Assembly (NCBI RefSeq): GCF_041027365.1
Contig: NZ_JBFTEH010000007.1
Coordinates: 124,001 to 188,000, forward strand
DNA length: 64,000 nucleotides
Reading direction: 5' to 3'
From: VKMB-3413 sp041027365
Lineage (GTDB): Bacteria > Pseudomonadota > Alphaproteobacteria > Rhizobiales > Rhizobiaceae
Position numbers and translations under genes: made by a program. Below, piece after piece: positions 63,540 through 64,000 of this stretch; positions within the stretch are counted from its first letter, which is position 1; every line of letters starts with the position of its first letter. The notes below the pieces were generated by a model. The model worked only from the letters and a program-made list of their open reading frames with translations, was not told the DNA's origin and searched no databases.

Positions 63540-64000
63540 ATGCCGACCAACCTGCATGGGCGCAGCGTGCTGACGCTCGACGACCTCTCGCCCGCCGAGA
63601 TCCGCCACCTCCTGCGCCTCGCCGCCGAGCTGAAGGCAGCAAAGACCAGCGGCACCGAACAGCCGCGGCTGGCGCGCAAGAACATCGCCCTGATCTTCGA
63701 AAAGGATTCGACACGCACCCGCACCGGCTTCGAGGTCGCGGCCTATGACCAGGGCGCCCACGTGACCTATCTCGGCCCCTCCGGCAGCCACATCGGGCAC
63801 AAGGAGTCGGTCAAGGATACCGCCCGCGTGCTCGGCCGCGTCTACGACGCGATCGAGTTCCGCGGCGCCGGCCACGCGATGGTCGTCGAGCTCGCCCAAT
63901 ATGCCGGCGTCCCGGTCTATAACGGGCTGACCGACGAGTCGCATCCGACCCAGACGCTCGCCGACTTCATGACCATGCGCGAGTTCACGCACAAGCACCT
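63540..64000 (+). CDS. arcB: ornithine carbamoyltransferase, catabolic (5' part)
   Basis: The first 153 residues of an ornithine carbamoyltransferase; the gene runs off the window. The carbamoyl-phosphate motif STRTRTGFE, the segment HIGHKESVKDTARVLGR, FRGAGHAMV and the HPTQTLAD motif are all present. In the deiminase pathway it runs from citrulline plus phosphate to ornithine and carbamoyl phosphate, which a carbamate kinase (expected just beyond the window) would turn into ATP. Confidence 0.95.
   Translation, partial: MPTNLHGRSVLTLDDLSPAEIRHLLRLAAELKAAKTSGTEQPRLARKNIALIFEKDSTRTRTGFEVAAYDQGAHVTYLGPSGSHIGHKESVKDTARVLGRVYDAIEFRGAGHAMVVELAQYAGVPVYNGLTDESHPTQTLADFMTMREFTHKH

Overview
The window is very GC-rich and densely coded, with ATGA start/stop overlaps inside operons and mostly metabolic and transport genes. 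ABC and TTT transporters with binding proteins, AmiC/AmiR control, sugar-acid and amino-sugar modules, respiratory nitrate reductase and an arginine deiminase operon together suggest a Hyphomicrobiales-type alphaproteobacterium. This is an inference; no rRNA or other phylogenetic marker is present. I see no tRNA, rRNA, CRISPR array, integrase or transposase.

Layout. 1-2409: the end of an SDR dehydrogenase, a beta-keto acid cleavage enzyme, and a convergent 3-hydroxyacyl-CoA-type dehydrogenase. 2851-9788: an operon of DeoR regulator, BadF-type sugar kinase, sugar ABC binding protein, two permeases, SIS-domain isomerase/deaminase and ABC ATPase. A convergent PfkB kinase plus tagatose-bisphosphate aldolase GatZ/KbaZ subunit (9931-12146) and a LacI regulator (12349-13371) complete what looks like amino-sugar (galactosamine-like) catabolism. 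14157-18742: a TPR plus beta-barrel outer-membrane protein and a 1011-residue FecR-domain protein with three 126-bp tandem repeats and a TbpB-like C-terminal barrel. I read this pair as a Slam/type XI secretion exporter with its cargo. It is followed by a GT1 glycosyltransferase and a CHASE2 adenylate/guanylate cyclase. 22471-30346: a sugar-acid cluster of IlvD/Edd dehydratase, DapA-family and RraA-family lyases, facing a tripartite tricarboxylate transporter and LacI regulator.

30573-38990: an amide uptake/hydrolysis operon read leftward: AmiC sensor, AmiR/ANTAR antiterminator, two permeases, binding protein, formamidase/acetamidase and a fused double ABC ATPase. A promoter and a terminator-like leader precede amiC, and a 161-bp palindromic repeat lies inside the operon. 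39590-44903: a second, complete peptide-type ABC transporter.

45029-64000: an anaerobic block. narK1-narK2-narGHJI-ppiC-orf-moaA is read leftward from 56897, a cysteine-free CRP/FNR regulator (NarR-like) diverges from it, then a P-type proton ATPase, then arcD-arcA-arcB (arcB cut by the window edge). Four FNR-type boxes (TTGAT-N4-(A/G)TCAA) sit upstream of narK1, narR, the ATPase and arcD. This implies one low-oxygen regulon joining nitrate respiration, proton pumping and arginine fermentation.
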